Source of the DNA: Paenibacillus sp. PK3_47
GTDB taxonomy: Bacteria; Bacillota; Bacilli; Paenibacillales; Paenibacillaceae
Assembly: GCF_023520895.1 (NCBI RefSeq)
Contig: NZ_CP026029.1
Span: forward strand, 4,092,001-4,156,000
Reading direction: 5' to 3'
Length of the DNA: 64,000 nt
Positions 41,261-50,410 of the stretch are shown piece by piece. A program made the translations under genes and the position numbers. A model generated the notes under the pieces. That model made no database searches. It was not told the origin of the DNA and saw only the letters and a program-made list of their open reading frames with translations. Position 1 is the stretch's first letter. Each line of letters starts with the position of its first letter.

Positions 41261-43357
41261 GTGAAAGCTTTACATGTGTTTTGGAAGGATCTGCAGATCC
41301 TGGTGAAGAAGCCGATGCTTCTGCTCACTTTACTTGGCGTGGCAATACTGCCGACGCTCTACAGCAGCTTTCTGGTGGAGGGGTCCTGGGATCCTTACGG
41401 CAATACCTCGAAGCTTCCGGTCGCAGTAGTCAACCTGGATACAGGGGCGCAGTATGAGGGCAAGTCCATGGAGGTCGGTAAAGATTTTGTGGATGAGCTG
41501 AAAACGAACAGTGATTTTAACTGGAAATTTGTTGATGCAGCCGAGGCCGAAGACGGCATGGCGCACAACCGCTATTATATGACCATTACGATTCCGGCTG
41601 ATTTCTCAGCCAATGCTACGACTTTGACGCAGGAGCATCCGGTGCAGTCGGAGATTGTGTTTGAACCGAACAGCGATTACAACTTTGTCGCCGGCCAGAT
41701 CGGCAGCAGCGCGATGAAGGAGCTGAAATCCAAGCTCTCTGCACAGATTACGGAAGCTTATACCCGCAGTATGTACGAACAGGTAGATACGATTTCTGCC
41801 GGACTGGGTGACGCAGGCAGCGGGGCAAGTGAGCTGCAGGAAGGTGCGGGGAAATTAACGGACGGCTTGTCGACGCTGAAGACTAATCTTAGCAAGCTGG
41901 CCAGCGGAACGACTGAGCTGAAAAGCGGCTTGAAGCTGGTGTTTGATGGAGCGCACAGTCTGAGTGACGGTACAGGAACCCTTACACAGGGGACAGCAGA
42001 CCTGGCCAGCGGCCTCGGCGAACTGAATAAGGCGGAACAGCAGCTGCAGCAAGGTGCGAAGAAGTCGCAGAGCGGCGCCGTCCAATTGCAGCAGGGGCTG
42101 GAATCCTCTGCTGCAGGCAGCAGCGAGCTTAAGGACGGCTTGACCGCTTCCGAAGCGGCGAGCAGCCAGCTGGCAGCCGGAGCGGAGCAAGTGGCAGGCG
42201 GGCTGGAACAGCTGCTTGCCGCATCCCCTGAGCTGCAGGAGAATGAGCAGCTCAAGCAGCTGCTTGCCGCAAGCAAGCAGGTGGCGGAAGGCAGCAAGCA
42301 GCTGCACACCGGCCAGGAGCAGCTGCTTGCAGGCAGCACCAAGCTCGCAGACGGCGAGCAGCAGCTGTATCAGGGCGCTTCGCAGCTGGCAGACGGCGGA
42401 TCACAGCTTACCGCAGGGCTGAGCACCTTCGGCGAGAAGCTGAATGAAGCAACGGCAGGCAGCAGCAAGCTGGCCACAGGCGCAGCAGCCTTGAACAAAG
42501 GCGCTGCCCAGCTGGAGCAGGGCCTGACCAAGCTGGCCGGCGGTGTAGACGGCTTGTCGGACGGCGCCGGCCAGCTGACAAGCGGAGCCGTCCAGCTGAA
42601 GGATGGCGCCGGCAAGCTTGCCGACGGCAGCAGTGAACTGGCTCAGAAATTGAACGATGCCGCAGCCGAAACCTCGGATGTGAATTCCAGTGACGATACC
42701 GTAACGATGTTCGCGGAACCGGTGAAGCTGGTAGAGAAGACGGATTACAAGCTGGATCATTACGGTCTCGGGATTGCACCTTATTTCCTGTCACTGGCTT
42801 TGTTTATGGGCGCGCTGGTGTTCACCACAGTCTTTTCCTTACGCGAATCGAATGTGCCCGGAGCAACGCCAATGGGTAAATTCGCCAGCCGTACGCTGAT
42901 TTTTGTGCTGGTCAGTGTGATCCAGTCCCTTCTGGCTGACGTGGTGTTATTGAATGTATTGAAGCTTGAGGTGCACAGCGTACCGCTGTTTTATCTCTTC
43001 ACCCTTATTGTCAGCTTCACCTTTACAATGATTGTCCAGGCACTGGTTACCTGGTTCGATAATCCGGGGCGCTTCCTGGCGATCGTGCTGATGATCTTCC
43101 AGTTAACCTCAAGTGCGGGAACCTTCCCGCTGGAGCTGCTGCCGCAGTGGATGCAGAAGATCAATCCTTGGCTTCCGATGACCCACGGCATTGTCGGCTA
43201 CAAAGCGATTATCGCCAGCGGCGATTATACAGTACTGAGAGAACAGATGGTCTATCTGCTAAGCTATGCCGTCGTCTTCCTCTTCCTGACCTTCCTGTAC
43301 TTCCTGCGCCAGCAAATGAGACGCAAGGATGTACCCGCAGCCGGACAACCGGCGTAA
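41261..43357 (+). CDS. yhgE: YhgE/Pip-domain membrane protein
   Basis: A 698-aa membrane protein of the YhgE/phage-infection-protein family. One transmembrane helix near residues 13-37 is followed by an extracellular domain (to about 185). A long low-complexity segment (about 190-470) consists of many L-x-x-G repeats (Q-L-x-x-G, x-L-A-x-G, G-A-x-Q-L). Five or six C-terminal membrane helices of ABC-2-permease type follow. Relatives include the lactococcal phage receptor component Pip, EsaA of type VII secretion and YhgE. The exact job here is unknown. GTG 41261 is preceded by GGAGG. The repeat-rich segment is longer than the surrounding conserved parts and probably variable between strains. 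Confidence 0.9.
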   Translation: MKALHVFWKDLQILVKKPMLLLTLLGVAILPTLYSSFLVEGSWDPYGNTSKLPVAVVNLDTGAQYEGKSMEVGKDFVDELKTNSDFNWKFVDAAEAEDGMAHNRYYMTITIPADFSANATTLTQEHPVQSEIVFEPNSDYNFVAGQIGSSAMKELKSKLSAQITEAYTRSMYEQVDTISAGLGDAGSGASELQEGAGKLTDGLSTLKTNLSKLASGTTELKSGLKLVFDGAHSLSDGTGTLTQGTADLASGLGELNKAEQQLQQGAKKSQSGAVQLQQGLESSAAGSSELKDGLTASEAASSQLAAGAEQVAGGLEQLLAASPELQENEQLKQLLAASKQVAEGSKQLHTGQEQLLAGSTKLADGEQQLYQGASQLADGGSQLTAGLSTFGEKLNEATAGSSKLATGAAALNKGAAQLEQGLTKLAGGVDGLSDGAGQLTSGAVQLKDGAGKLADGSSELAQKLNDAAAETSDVNSSDDTVTMFAEPVKLVEKTDYKLDHYGLGIAPYFLSLALFMGALVFTTVFSLRESNVPGATPMGKFASRTLIFVLVSVIQSLLADVVLLNVLKLEVHSVPLFYLFTLIVSFTFTMIVQALVTWFDNPGRFLAIVLMIFQLTSSAGTFPLELLPQWMQKINPWLPMTHGIVGYKAIIASGDYTVLREQMVYLLSYAVVFLFLTFLYFLRQQMRRKDVPAAGQPA

Positions 43358-43367
43358 CCGGCATGGC

Positions 43368-43411
43368 AAAAACTCCCGCCTCCCTATAAGGGTCAGGCGG
43401 GAGTTTTTTTG
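43368..43411. terminator. Bidirectional terminator between yhgE and the glycosyltransferase gene
   Basis: AAAAACTCCCGCCT pairs with AGGCGGGAGTTTTT, with A and T tracts on both sides; it serves the two convergent genes. Confidence 0.9.
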
Positions 43412-43442
43412 TTTGCAGCTGAGGGGAGGGGATTACGGGGAG

Positions 43443-44375
43443 TTAGTCCAGCATAAATTCCCTATATTTGTTCTTGCGTGGATTCAGTACAAAGAGAATA
43501 CCGCTTGCGTAGCCTGAGACGGCATTGAAATTCCGCTTAAGCGTAGCTTTGACTGCCAGATAGGACAATGTCCACAGCAGGGCGGCATAATTTGTCACCG
43601 GGGCTTTACGCAGATTTAGCAGATAATAATGGTTAACTGCGGTGGCCCTGGCGACCCGGCCCGCCTTATCACGGGAGCTCGGGGATTCGTGATGGGTAAT
43701 TTTCAGATCGGGGTTGATTACGAGCTTGCCATATTTGCTGGCGAGATGGCACATATAAATATCATCAGCTACGGCATAACTTGTCATCCACGGATAAGGC
43801 TTCATATCCTTCAAAGACGTCCGCCGGAACGACATATTGCAGCCATGGAAAAAATCTGTCTCAAAGGTGTCCTGCGTCTTCTCCCAGAGCATGAGAGAGC
43901 CTGCCAGTGTACTGGCCGACAGTCTGCCGGGCGAGGAGGACATCTGGCAGGTGAGCATACCGAGCAGTTTGCCGGATCTGCTGCTGGAGAGGCCTTTGGC
44001 AATGCCGCCTACGCCGACAATCGTGGGGTCTGATTCGTATGTATCCAGCATCCGGCGGATGTACAGCGGATCATCCAGCTCCGCGTCGTCATCAAAGCTC
44101 AGCAGGATTTCTCCGTCGATCAGTCCGAGCGCTTCGTAACGGGAGAGCCATACGCCCGGCTGCTTCTTGCGGTAATAACGCAGCTCCGCATTAGGCATCT
44201 GTGCAAGCACTTTGCGGAAATAGTCGAGAGTGGCCTCATCAATATCGCCATCATCGACAATCAGCAGCTCAATCGAGACGTCTTCCAGCTCTGTCTGCCT
44301 GCCGATGGATTCGATACACAAGGTGAGGTCTTTGATCCTGTTGCGTGTAGGGATGACTATAGATACATCATGCAT
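43443..44375 (-). CDS. Family 2 glycosyltransferase
   Basis: A 310-aa GT-A fold enzyme. It has V-S-I-V-I-P-T-R-N-R at the N-terminus, V-D-D-G near residues 41-44, and the metal-binding D-D-D in S-F-D-D-D-A-E-L near 95-102. A later H-G-C-N-M-S-F-R-R segment and A-D-D-I-Y-M fit the acceptor/base region. No clear transmembrane anchor is present apart from modestly hydrophobic C-terminal helices. It transfers a sugar from a nucleotide sugar to an unknown acceptor, perhaps a cell-surface glycan. AAAGGAG stands eight bases before the ATG. It is monocistronic here. Confidence 0.87.
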   Translation of the reverse strand: MHDVSIVIPTRNRIKDLTLCIESIGRQTELEDVSIELLIVDDGDIDEATLDYFRKVLAQMPNAELRYYRKKQPGVWLSRYEALGLIDGEILLSFDDDAELDDPLYIRRMLDTYESDPTIVGVGGIAKGLSSSRSGKLLGMLTCQMSSSPGRLSASTLAGSLMLWEKTQDTFETDFFHGCNMSFRRTSLKDMKPYPWMTSYAVADDIYMCHLASKYGKLVINPDLKITHHESPSSRDKAGRVARATAVNHYYLLNLRKAPVTNYAALLWTLSYLAVKATLKRNFNAVSGYASGILFVLNPRKNKYREFMLD

Positions 44376-44510
44376 GCGCTGGCTCCTTTCGGGACGCCTA
44401 AACCGTCCGCTAGCATTTATACAAGCTTCCGAAAAGCACGTGTTGCTCTAATTTTACCCTGCCACCCGGAATGTCGTATATACCACTTTCGTTTACTTTT
44501 ATAGCGCAGC

Positions 44511-44539
44511 TTGTCATTTTAAGTTTTTAACTATATAAT
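44511..44539 (+). promoter_or_regulatory. Sigma-A promoter of the frnE-like gene
   Basis: TTGTCA (44511-44516), 17-bp spacer, TATAAT (44534-44539). The leader then has a small TCCTG/CAGGA hairpin (about 44565-44582) before AGGAGG (44592-44597). Confidence 0.75.
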
Positions 44540-44605
44540 TGTAAGTGACGTATGAATAGTTAATGTCCTGGTCTATACAGGATATAACTTTAGGAGGAAT
44601 TTAAT

Positions 44606-45328
44606 GTGAGAATTGATATATGGTCTGATTACGCCTGCCCGTTCTGTTATATCGGCAAAAGACGGCTTGAGCATGCGCTGAGCCAATTCGAGGCCCGTGA
44701 TCAGGTAGAGGTGGTCTTCCGCAGCTTCCAGCTGGATCCGAACGCCCGTGTGGATTTGACGAGAGATATTCATGATCAGCTGGCGGTCAAATACGGCATG
44801 ACCCGTGAGAAAGCCAAGGAAATGAACAACCAGCTGGCTGAACAGGCCAGAGGCGTCGGCCTTGAGTTTAATTTTGATACGGTGGTGCATACGAATACGT
44901 TTGACAGCCACCGCCTGAGCCATTTCGCTGCATCCAAAGGAAAAGCCAAAGAGATGACCGAACGCCTGCTGCAGGCCTATTTCACTGATACGGTGAACAT
45001 TGGTGACCGCGAAGTACTTGCCGGGCTCGCCGCAGAGGTAGGATTGGACGCGGCCGAAACAGCAGCCGTACTAGACAGCGATGCTTATGGTGACGAAGTG
45101 AACAACGACATCGCCGCAGCGCAGCAGCTGAACATCACCGGCGTGCCGTTCTTTGTGTTCAACAACAAATATGCGGTGTCCGGCGCACAGCCGGGTCCGG
45201 TATTTACCGAGGTGCTGGATACCGTGTGGGCTGAAGAGCAGAACACGCCTGCGCTGCAGGTCATCGGCAAACCACAGTCCCAGGCGCCTGATGCCGAAGG
45301 CTGCGACGACGGTTCCTGCAATATTTAA
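44606..45328 (+). CDS. FrnE-like DsbA-family thiol-disulfide oxidoreductase
   Basis: A 240-aa cytoplasmic protein with a thioredoxin-like fold and a helical insertion. The active site C-P-F-C is near residues 12-15 (D-Y-A-C-P-F-C-Y-I-G), and the cis-Pro loop is N-I-T-G-V-P-F-F-V-F near 180. The C-terminus ends G-C-D-D-G-S-C-N-I, a C-x4-C pair like the second redox motif reported for Deinococcus FrnE. The family includes disulfide isomerase-like stress proteins and polyketide-cluster FrnE. GTG 44606 stands eight bases after AGGAGG. No signal peptide. Confidence 0.9.
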   Translation: MRIDIWSDYACPFCYIGKRRLEHALSQFEARDQVEVVFRSFQLDPNARVDLTRDIHDQLAVKYGMTREKAKEMNNQLAEQARGVGLEFNFDTVVHTNTFDSHRLSHFAASKGKAKEMTERLLQAYFTDTVNIGDREVLAGLAAEVGLDAAETAAVLDSDAYGDEVNNDIAAAQQLNITGVPFFVFNNKYAVSGAQPGPVFTEVLDTVWAEEQNTPALQVIGKPQSQAPDAEGCDDGSCNI

Positions 45329-45401
45329 TTTGTGTCCCCGGCCCTGTTGATTTTCTGTGATGATATGGAAAATGGCCTCAGGGAGTGTGTACAGCTCAAG
45401 C

Positions 45402-45587
45402 TAAGTGGAAATTCTCCATCTATCTCACTGATAAACGCCGGTTTCCCGATACTTGTTGGAAAAACTCCACTTAAATGTACCGGACAAGCCTCTAAAATCC
45501 TCTATCCGCCGTATTAGCTGGAGAATTTCCAACTAAAGGTCATAAATGACCAAAAAGTACCGAATTTGATGGAGGAAATCCAACTAA
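45402..45587 (+). repeat. 186-bp four-box palindromic repeat, family 2, copy A
   Basis: TAAGTGGAAATTCTCCA opens the element and TGGAGGAAATCCAACTAA closes it. Inner boxes TTGGAAAAACTCCACTTAA and AGCTGGAGAATTTCCAACTA lie about 51 bp from each end and face each other. Total length equals the other three family members. The rest of the 45329-45734 gap holds only a terminator. Confidence 0.9.
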
Positions 45588-45686
45588 ACTCTGCAGCGAG
45601 CACTCGAACTGGAGCAGACTGATTCTGGCGGATTACCAGACTGTAGAAAACTCTAAAAAGTACCCATACCACAAGCTCCATGTACA

Positions 45687-45729
45687 GCAAAAACCCTCCC
45701 TTTGAGCAATCAAAAGGGAGGGTTTTTGC
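45687..45729 (-). terminator. Intrinsic terminator of the oleate hydratase gene
   Basis: GCAAAAACCCTCCCTTT and AAAGGGAGGGTTTTTGC form a perfect 17-bp stem; on the minus strand five T end it, six bases past the hydratase stop. Confidence 0.9.
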
Positions 45730-45734
45730 TATAT

Positions 45735-47315
45735 CTATCTGAAAGAAGTCACCAGCCCGGACAGCAGCGTCCGCACATCGTACTGGTACTGCTTGATCGG
45801 CTCTACCGGACGGTTGATGCCAAGCAGGGTATAGACGGCGATTCTGGCCGCTCTGACCGAATATTCCTCGGTGAAGACGACGTCGTCAGGAATTTCGCAG
45901 AACTGGCTGATGAACGCGAGGTTCGTGGAGCCTTCCGGTACAACCTTCGGCCGGTCGCTGCTGAGCCGCGGCATGAACTGGGAGGTGATGTACGGCATCA
46001 TGCAGGGGATACAGTTGGCCGTAGCCATGATCTCCTCCTTATGCGCTTCAAAATGCAGATGGCCGATCAGCTCCTCCATAATTTCCTCACCGGTACAGTC
46101 GCACATTCTTTTGTGGACATAATTCCCAATCTTGTCCGGATACAGGCCATAACCCCAGAACACCTTGACATGCTCAGGCTGACCCCGGAAATGCGGCTGG
46201 AATGCCAGGACTACAGACATGAACCAGCTGGAATCCTTGAAGGTGACCAGTGCGCCGGTACCGGCCCGGTTGCGGGTGAATTTCTCCATCAGATCAAAGA
46301 AGACGGAATCCTTGAACGTAACGGTGAACGACTCCCATTTGGATTCATCTACGTAGTCGGCAAAAGGAGACGGATTGCCGAGTCCCGGCTTTTTGGCCGC
46401 AATGTTCTCCCACAGCTTCCACGAGCTGCCTTTGCCGTTCAGACGCGGGGCTGAGGTCATCGAGCCGAGGCTTGAGCCTTCGGTCATCGAGCCGTTTGTG
46501 ACAATGACGAGATCGCCCTCTTTTACCTCGATAACATCTTCAATACCCTGGCGCGATACATTCATCCCGGTCACGGTAATGCCGTCGCCTTCTGCAAACT
46601 GCAGATCCGTTACCGTACATTTCAGGGAGAAGTCTACACCAAAAGGGGCCAAATACTGCTGCAGCGGCAAAATAATCGAGTCATACTGGTTGTAAGGCGT
46701 CCGCGTCACCCCTTCAAGGGTCTGAATACGCGGGAACTCATGCATGAAGCGCAGCATATACCGTTTGAATTCCACCGCACTGTGCCAGGGTTGGAAGGCG
46801 AATGTTGTGGCCCACATATACCAGAAATTTGTGGTGAAAAAATGCGGTCCGAACCAGTCGTTAATCCGCGCTTTGCCCATCGCCTCTTCCGGTGTGATCA
46901 GCAGCTTGCCCAGCGCCAGCCGGTCCCCCATATCAAAGCCCATCGACAGCACATCCTCAACCTCACCTTTACTGTTCACCAGTCTGGCATTGGAGTGGGT
47001 AGGGTTGGCGTCGTCAAATTCGGTGATTTCCTCGCGGACCGATTTACCCGGATGGTCGATCGAAGGAATGGTGCTGAGCAGCTCCCACAAGTTCTCATAC
47101 GCTTCATCGTTCAGCATCCGTCCGCCGCGGATCACATATCCGTGCTCTTCGCTGCCTGCGCCGTCATTGCTGCCGCCGAGAATGTGCATTTCTTCAATAA
47201 TATGAATGTTCTTGCCCGGAAAATCACAATCCCTGACCAGATAAGCCGCACCCGCAAGGGATGCAATTCCCCCGCCCACAAAATACACCTGCCGGTTACC
47301 ATACTCTTTTTTCAC
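45735..47315 (-). CDS. ohyA: Oleate hydratase (myosin-cross-reactive antigen family)
   Basis: A 526-aa FAD-dependent enzyme that adds water to the cis-9 double bond of oleic and related fatty acids to give 10-hydroxy acids, a detoxification of host- or environment-derived unsaturated fatty acids. The N-terminal Rossmann motif is V-G-G-G-I-A-S-L-A-G-A-A; E-E-M-H-I-L-G-G-S-N-D-G and the following G-G-R-M-L-N-D-E-A-Y contain catalytic and FAD-contact residues. The GTG at 47313-47315 is preferred because GGAGG lies eight bases upstream; the in-frame ATG five codons earlier overlaps that site. A TetR gene lies just upstream on the same strand. Confidence 0.94.
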   Translation of the reverse strand: MKKEYGNRQVYFVGGGIASLAGAAYLVRDCDFPGKNIHIIEEMHILGGSNDGAGSEEHGYVIRGGRMLNDEAYENLWELLSTIPSIDHPGKSVREEITEFDDANPTHSNARLVNSKGEVEDVLSMGFDMGDRLALGKLLITPEEAMGKARINDWFGPHFFTTNFWYMWATTFAFQPWHSAVEFKRYMLRFMHEFPRIQTLEGVTRTPYNQYDSIILPLQQYLAPFGVDFSLKCTVTDLQFAEGDGITVTGMNVSRQGIEDVIEVKEGDLVIVTNGSMTEGSSLGSMTSAPRLNGKGSSWKLWENIAAKKPGLGNPSPFADYVDESKWESFTVTFKDSVFFDLMEKFTRNRAGTGALVTFKDSSWFMSVVLAFQPHFRGQPEHVKVFWGYGLYPDKIGNYVHKRMCDCTGEEIMEELIGHLHFEAHKEEIMATANCIPCMMPYITSQFMPRLSSDRPKVVPEGSTNLAFISQFCEIPDDVVFTEEYSVRAARIAVYTLLGINRPVEPIKQYQYDVRTLLSGLVTSFR

Positions 47316-47451
47316 TGAGCTCGCCTCCATAGGGTTCCTGATTGCTGGTACTGACCCTAAATGTAAACCAAGGCTTCTGCTGCAGGTATCATCAAAAGTG
47401 CCGGAGTGTACGGATTCTGGTCACTTGGTGCAAAGTGTATAGATTTATGAC

Positions 47452-47485
47452 AAAAAAAGCCGCACCCCTAACGGAGCGACGGCTT
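47452..47485 (-). terminator. Intrinsic terminator of the TetR gene
   Basis: On the minus strand AAGCCG and CGGCTT close a stem that includes the stop region of the TetR gene, followed by seven T. It separates the regulator from the hydratase transcript. Confidence 0.75.
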
Positions 47486-48043
47486 CTGATCGTATTTCTG
47501 CAGCGCCTTGAGAAAATTGCCCTCAATCAGCACACTGAGCTGCTCAATCATATACTTGGGCTGGTCCTTCATGCCGTCACGCATCCACTGGATAATGAGG
47601 CCGGTGAAGGCGAGGGTGTAGAAGTTGGCAATGAAGCTTTTGTCTTCTGAAGAGACCTCGAGTCCCTCTGCCAGCTCATGGATGACGCCCATAACCAGGT
47701 CATGGGTCACCTCGTACAGATAGGCATCCAGATGGGTCCGGCCCAGCGAGTCCAGCGTGTTGTAGCAGAAGGCCCTGTTATTTTCGATATAGCAAAAGAT
47801 TCTGTAAAAGCCGTCCGTCCAGGTACTGTAGCTGCGGTATCCCGCAAGGCTCTCGACAGCCTCTGTCTTATAAATCCAGCCCAGCAGGTCAAAAATATCC
47901 TGAAAATGATAATAAAAGGTCTGGCGGTTCACCCCGCAATGGCTGACCAGATGCCTGACAGAGATTTTATTCAGCGGGGTATGCTCCATCAGCTGCTTGA
48001 GCGAATGGGCGAGCGCTTTTTTGGTGAGGAGGGCAGTGGACAT
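47468..48043 (-). CDS. TetR/AcrR-family regulator (TetR_C_8 / DhaS-like)
   Basis: A 191-aa regulator. The HTH region is K-I-S-V-R-H-L-V-S-H-C-G-V-N-R-Q-T-F-Y-Y-H-F-Q-D, with the typical Y-Y-H-F ending. The C-terminal domain (about 75-185) resembles the TetR_C_8 type of DhaS-like activators and repressors. GAGGTGATCCC precedes the ATG. Located directly upstream of oleate hydratase in the same orientation, it is a plausible fatty-acid-responsive regulator of that gene. Confidence 0.85.
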   Translation of the reverse strand: MSTALLTKKALAHSLKQLMEHTPLNKISVRHLVSHCGVNRQTFYYHFQDIFDLLGWIYKTEAVESLAGYRSYSTWTDGFYRIFCYIENNRAFCYNTLDSLGRTHLDAYLYEVTHDLVMGVIHELAEGLEVSSEDKSFIANFYTLAFTGLIIQWMRDGMKDQPKYMIEQLSVLIEGNFLKALQKYDQKPSLR

Positions 48044-48072
48044 GGGATGATCACCTCATCTAAGGAATAGCC

Positions 48073-48468
48073 TTAGTTTTTCCGCAAATGCAGGACCAGC
48101 AGCAGGACACCTTCGACGACCAGACCGAGGGCGAATCCGCCCAGCAGCATCATGGCAAAAGACAAAAAGCCCGCAAGATCCTCCCACCCGGACATATCTT
48201 TATATGCAGAGCTGTAGAGCAGAGCCAGGCCAACCATTATCCCCAGCGTTGTAAACCACCAGATCAGCCGGGCACCCAGCCAGCCCAAAAGATGCAGGAT
48301 ACCGGACACGGCAAAGGCAAGAATGGCAAACCGCAGCGCAATCAGCGTATCAAAATTCTCATCCAGTAAAAAAATACGGTGCATAATCAGCAGCAGCCAC
48401 AGGATAAAGCCGTAAGCGGCCATCCAGTAAAGCCAGCGGGTGCTTTTGGCAGGCGGCAAAAAGTTCAT
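48073..48468 (-). CDS. Uncharacterised four-helix membrane protein
   Basis: A 131-aa protein with four clear hydrophobic segments (about 15-32, 42-64, 68-85 and 98-124) and a lysine-tipped C-terminus (H-L-R-K-N). I do not recognise a family. ATG 48466-48468 is chosen because TTGGAG is 11 bases upstream; GTG 48480 overlaps that site. It follows the next gene upstream (stop at 48493) closely enough to be co-transcribed. Confidence 0.65.
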   Translation of the reverse strand: MNFLPPAKSTRWLYWMAAYGFILWLLLIMHRIFLLDENFDTLIALRFAILAFAVSGILHLLGWLGARLIWWFTTLGIMVGLALLYSSAYKDMSGWEDLAGFLSFAMMLLGGFALGLVVEGVLLLVLHLRKN

Positions 48469-48492
48469 GGTCCGGTTCACTCCAATCAGCGG

Positions 48493-49008
48493 TTAGATTT
48501 TTTCCAGTTCCTCCGCGCTTTGCAGCAGAAACTTCAGCAGATCCGGGAGGTCTTCCATTTGCTCTTCATTGATCTGTCTGTTGAACTGCAGTTCAATAAT
48601 GTTACTGTACACGCTGTCTTCAGCGCCGTAGATAAAGCTTAAGGTCTGGACTGGCGTCAGGTCGGACCCCCAAATGGCAGACAGAACATTCTTCACAGCC
48701 TTACACTGCTCTGAGGGTTCGGTGATATCCAGATAGAAACGCAGCAGCAGACTGCAGCCCGGGTTACTGCCCGGTGTTTCCAGGATTTCGTCACCGAGAT
48801 CCTTCACCGAGGAGCGCAGCACAAGCTCAGAGGTGACTTTTGCCGCACCGTACAGCTGAAACGAAAGGCCGAATTCACGGGACATCAGCGCCAGATCCAG
48901 CCTGTCGTACCGGTCGGTAACGGTGAGCAGGCCATCCAGGTTATCATAGTCGTAAATCTGGTTCTCGAGCGAAACTTTAATATTCTCAAAAACAGTAGGG
49001 TGGAACAA
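48493..49008 (-). CDS. Uncharacterised conserved-looking cytoplasmic protein
   Basis: A 171-aa acidic protein with no signal peptide or membrane segment. It has alternating hydrophobic strands (L-L-L-R-F-Y-L-D-I, I-I-E-L-Q-F-N-R-Q-I) and a helical acidic C-terminus (E-Q-M-E-D-L-P-D-L-L-K-F). I do not recognise the family. The start is a TTG (49006-49008) with GAAGGTG five bases upstream; the first internal ATG would remove conserved-looking sequence. It forms a likely operon with the four-helix membrane protein. Confidence 0.65.
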   Translation of the reverse strand: MFHPTVFENIKVSLENQIYDYDNLDGLLTVTDRYDRLDLALMSREFGLSFQLYGAAKVTSELVLRSSVKDLGDEILETPGSNPGCSLLLRFYLDITEPSEQCKAVKNVLSAIWGSDLTPVQTLSFIYGAEDSVYSNIIELQFNRQINEEQMEDLPDLLKFLLQSAEELEKI

Positions 49009-49089
49009 ATCGGCACCTTCTCGCAGATTCTTATATTTTTTCTACATTGTATCATGATCAGCGTGTGATCTCATGTTCTCATGTATATG

Positions 49090-49135
49090 CAAAAAGGGCC
49101 GCTCATACAGCAGACAGGCTGTAGGGCGACCCTTG
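49090..49135 (-). terminator. Intrinsic terminator of the pseudouridine synthase gene
   Basis: On the minus strand AAGGGTCGCCC pairs with GAGCGGCCCTT, and five T follow. It begins 29 bp after the stop codon. Confidence 0.75.
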
Positions 49136-49164
49136 GAGCTGCAGCAAAGGCTGCGGCGAGTGGA

Positions 49165-50190
49165 TTAGTTGGCCGGGGCAGGTGCAGTGTATTTCAGGAA
49201 TGTCTTCGGCACCGGACTCTCAAAGGTCAGCAGCTCCCCGCTGGTTGGATGCACAAAGGAAAGCAGCCGTGCATGCAGTCCCAGCCGGCCCACGGCCTTC
49301 GTCTCCGCACCGTATTTCTTGTCCCCGGCGATGGGGTGGCCGATATCTGCCATATGCACGCGGATCTGGTTTTTGCGTCCGGTCTCCAGCTTCACCTCAA
49401 GCAGGGAGAAATGGCGGTTTGCCTGAATCAGCTTATAGTGGGTCACGGCATGCAGCCCGTCGCCTTCATGGTGGCTGGAGTACATCTTCAGCGTAGAGGT
49501 TTCCTTCAGCCAGGAGCTGATGGTGCCTTCCGGTTTTTTGACTGCGCCTTCCACAAGGGCTACGTAAGAGCGCTCCTTGACGGTATCCTTCCACGAATTC
49601 TGCAGCGCCTGCTGGATCCGTTCGCTTTTGGCAAACATCATCACACCGGAGGTATCGCGGTCCAGCCGGTGTACCACATATACGCGGTTACGCGGATTGG
49701 CTAGACGGACATGCTCCATGAGCTGGCGGTAAGCCGTCAGCTCATTGTCTTCTCCGGTAGCGATGGACAGCAGTCCCGCATCCTTCTGAATAACAATGAT
49801 ATCATCGTCTTCATGGACGATCGTGAGTCCGGTCAGTTCTTTGGCCGGTGCCGGCTTTTCCTGATCAATGGCTACAACCTGTCCCGGCTGGAGCGGGAAA
49901 TTATGCTTGGTGACAGATTGGCCGTTCACCGAGACTTGTCCGCGGGAGAGCAGCGATTTGACTGCATTGCGTCCACGGTTCGTAATATGCTCCAGCAGGA
50001 AGGGCAGAAGCTCTGCCGGTTCTTTTACCGTATAGGTTTTAACAGGTGCCGGTGTCTTCATGGATGCTCCCGGTTTACCGTTTGCTGTATGGGTATGGTT
50101 TCTTGAACTCCGCTGATGCTGGGATTTGGGGCCTTGTCCCGGTTTGGCACCGCGCCCCGCAGCTGCTTTCGGATTTCTTCTGGTATTCAT
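49165..50190 (-). CDS. RluA-family pseudouridine synthase
   Basis: A 341-aa RNA-modifying enzyme isomerising specific uridines to pseudouridine. Residues 1-55 form a basic, Gly/Ser/His-rich disordered tail, unusually long for the family. An S4 RNA-binding domain (about 60-115; L-L-S-R-G-Q-V-S-V-N-G) and the catalytic domain with H-R-L-D-R-D-T-S-G-V (catalytic Asp) and G-R-K-N-Q-I-R-V-H-M follow. Similar to YjbO/YhcT-like proteins; the exact RNA target cannot be assigned. The start ATG 50188-50190 has GGAG upstream. The gene is divergent from recQ. Confidence 0.9.
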   Translation of the reverse strand: MNTRRNPKAAAGRGAKPGQGPKSQHQRSSRNHTHTANGKPGASMKTPAPVKTYTVKEPAELLPFLLEHITNRGRNAVKSLLSRGQVSVNGQSVTKHNFPLQPGQVVAIDQEKPAPAKELTGLTIVHEDDDIIVIQKDAGLLSIATGEDNELTAYRQLMEHVRLANPRNRVYVVHRLDRDTSGVMMFAKSERIQQALQNSWKDTVKERSYVALVEGAVKKPEGTISSWLKETSTLKMYSSHHEGDGLHAVTHYKLIQANRHFSLLEVKLETGRKNQIRVHMADIGHPIAGDKKYGAETKAVGRLGLHARLLSFVHPTSGELLTFESPVPKTFLKYTAPAPAN

Positions 50191-50410
50191 GCGGCATTCT
50201 CCGTCCTCTTAATAGGATACTCCTCAATATACCACGGGCAGTAAAGAAACGCTACGGATGGGACTTATACATACAGCAGCACTCCAATAATCAGCTGTTT
50301 TTATGTAATTTTCGTGAAAAAGACCTGCCGGCTTTCGGATTCCCGAGGTTGCCCAATGCCCCGTTGCCCGGTAAACTAAAGAGAGAAAGTTCTAAGGAGT
50401 TATGAATGTT